DNA of 64,000 nucleotides from an uncultured Prevotellaceae bacterium (lineage in GTDB: Bacteria; Bacteroidota; Bacteroidia; Bacteroidales; Bacteroidaceae): NCBI GenBank assembly GCA_902771785.1, contig CACXYH010000005.1, forward strand, positions 62,001 through 126,000, written 5' to 3'. The notes beneath the pieces are model-generated. The model was not told the DNA's origin. It made no database searches and saw only the letters and a list, made by a program, of their open reading frames with translations. Positions 63,109 to 64,000 of this stretch are shown piece after piece; positions within the stretch are counted from its first letter, which is position 1, and every line of letters begins with the position of its first letter. The position numbers and the translations under genes are program-made.

Positions 63109-64000
63109 TTGTCATGCGTGAGGCCAACGCTCGCAAGCCCGAATGGCAGCTGCCGAGGCCCGTCAGTTTCACGCTGCACAGGGGCGAGCACGTGGCCGTG
63201 GTGGGCCGCAACGGCTCGGGAAAGACTAAGTTTGTCGACATGCTCACCGGGCGCCACCCCGTAGGCCCCGACACCATCAGCTACGACTTCGGTCCCGACG
63301 CCCCCGAGCTGGTGAGCGACTGCATCAGGTACATCACCTTTCGCGACACCTACGGCGGCGACAACGACCGCACCTACTTCCTGCAGCAGCGCTGGAACCA
63401 GATGGAAATCGACGAGGAGATGCCCACCGTGGGCAGCAAGCTGGAGGAGGCGTTCCTCATGGCGGGCGACGACACCCCGGGCCGACGGCAGCTGCAGCGT
63501 CATCTCTACGAGCTCTTCCACCTGGGCGACCTGCTCGACAAGTACATCATTCTGCTCTCCAGCGGCGAGCTGCGCAAGTATAAGCTGGCTGCTGCGCTCT
63601 TCGGCAATCCGCGTCTGCTGGTCATCGACAACCCCTTCATCGGCCTCGATGCCCCCACGCGCGAGCAGCTGCAGCAGCTGTTGGCCACGCTCGCCAGCGA
63701 GCAGCATCTGCAGCTGGTGCTGGTGCTCTCGCGCCGCAGCGAGGTGCCGGCGTTCGTCAATAGGGTGGTGGAGATGGGTGCCGACGGCCCTGTCGCCTCG
63801 TTCGACCCTGCTGCGATGGCCGCCCTCGTGCCTCCCGCCCCTGCAGCTGAGGAGCCTATGGCAGGGCCCGTCATCAGCATGCAGGACGTCACCATCCGCT
63901 ATGGAGCCCGCACCATCCTCAGCCACCTCGACTGGCAGGTGTGTCAGGGCGAGCACTGGGCCCTGCAGGGGCAGAACGGCAGCGGCAAGAGCACGCTGCT
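63090..64000 (+). CDS. Two-domain ABC ATPase, ModF-like, 5' part
   Basis: The frame opens at the ATG at 63090 inside the ruvC end (an alternative ATG is at 63114) and runs off the window after about 303 residues. Domain 1 has Walker [17 protein letters not shown], signature [18 protein letters not shown] and Walker [14 protein letters not shown], where Asn replaces the catalytic Glu. After a Pro/Ala-rich linker (about residues 250-265), domain 2 begins ([20 protein letters not shown]) and its Walker [12 protein letters not shown] is at the window edge. No membrane segments. The layout resembles ModF/PhrA-type soluble tandem ABC proteins; the role is unknown. Confidence 0.85.
   Translation, partial: METQEVIVMREANARKPEWQLPRPVSFTLHRGEHVAVVGRNGSGKTKFVDMLTGRHPVGPDTISYDFGPDAPELVSDCIRYITFRDTYGGDNDRTYFLQQRWNQMEIDEEMPTVGSKLEEAFLMAGDDTPGRRQLQRHLYELFHLGDLLDKYIILLSSGELRKYKLAAALFGNPRLLVIDNPFIGLDAPTREQLQQLLATLASEQHLQLVLVLSRRSEVPAFVNRVVEMGADGPVASFDPAAMAALVPPAPAAEEPMAGPVISMQDVTIRYGARTILSHLDWQVCQGEHWALQGQNGSGKSTL

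Overview
The window reads as a stretch of chromosome from a member of the Bacteroidota, most likely a Prevotellaceae-type Bacteroidales. The reasons are the gene orders (ileS / DksA-like / lspA / DUF4296; a DUF4861 protein, GldB-like lipoprotein and S9 peptidase; rfbC-ugd), the FeoA-FeoB fusion, a primary sigma factor lacking region 1.1, lipoproteins with an Asp-rich start, and above all the promoters. Nearly every transcription unit is preceded by the Bacteroidota -7 box TAnnTTTG, often with TTTG exactly 19-20 bp upstream. Codon use looks even from end to end. I see no transposase, integrase, phage gene, tRNA, rRNA or CRISPR array.

Layout. 1-4091: end of hisB, rpsA, a metallo-beta-lactamase-fold exonuclease-like gene and a small lipoprotein. 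4072-12674 (minus): a compact probable operon phoH-purC-menG-aroE-TPM-lemA-purM-prfA-pyrF. 12751-18427 (minus): an rRNA/tRNA 2'-O-methyltransferase, then hexuronate catabolism (uxaB, uxuB, uxuA). 18596-26528 (plus): ileS, a cysteine-free DksA-like protein, lspA, DUF4296, a 73-residue protein, a nucleoside transporter, rsmE and DUF3256. 26655-33894 (minus): an outer-membrane barrel with a membrane-anchored winged-helix regulator, apgM, thrA and a lipoprotein. 34038-42819: a FAD oxidoreductase, galM-galK, folC, grpE-dnaJ and an ABC-F protein. 43427-46993 (plus): htpG and rpoD with a coupled secreted protein. 47035-55306: ispE/DUF4861 (minus), then a GldB-like lipoprotein, a DPP-IV-type peptidase, a GH105-DUF4861 fusion and DUF5715 (plus). 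55332-64000: an FHA protein, an HU/SPOR protein, rfbC-ugd-lipoprotein, feoB, ruvC and the start of a two-domain ABC ATPase.

Together the genes cover housekeeping (translation, purine, pyrimidine, folate, isoprenoid, menaquinone and aromatic synthesis) plus plant-polysaccharide use: uxaB/uxuA/uxuB handle hexuronates, the GH105-type gene removes unsaturated uronyl residues from pectin fragments, and galM/galK handle galactose.

The most unusual content is in the intergenic DNA. (1) Four loci (15472-15590, 26555-26653, 33310-33410, 35594-35670) have unrelated sequences but follow one rule: a perfect 10-12 bp inverted pair followed or accompanied by direct copies of one arm at a 22-bp period, lying at gene 3' ends. 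(2) Two larger dyads (15248-15446 and 42956-43107) have arms built of 7- or 8-bp tandem micro-repeats around an AT-rich palindrome; the first has perfect 25-bp arms and the size of a Bacteroides invertible promoter. (3) Sigma-54-like -24/-12 motifs (GGCACG-N4-TTGCA) precede both chaperone units, htpG and grpE-dnaJ. These are sequence observations; their functions are inferred.
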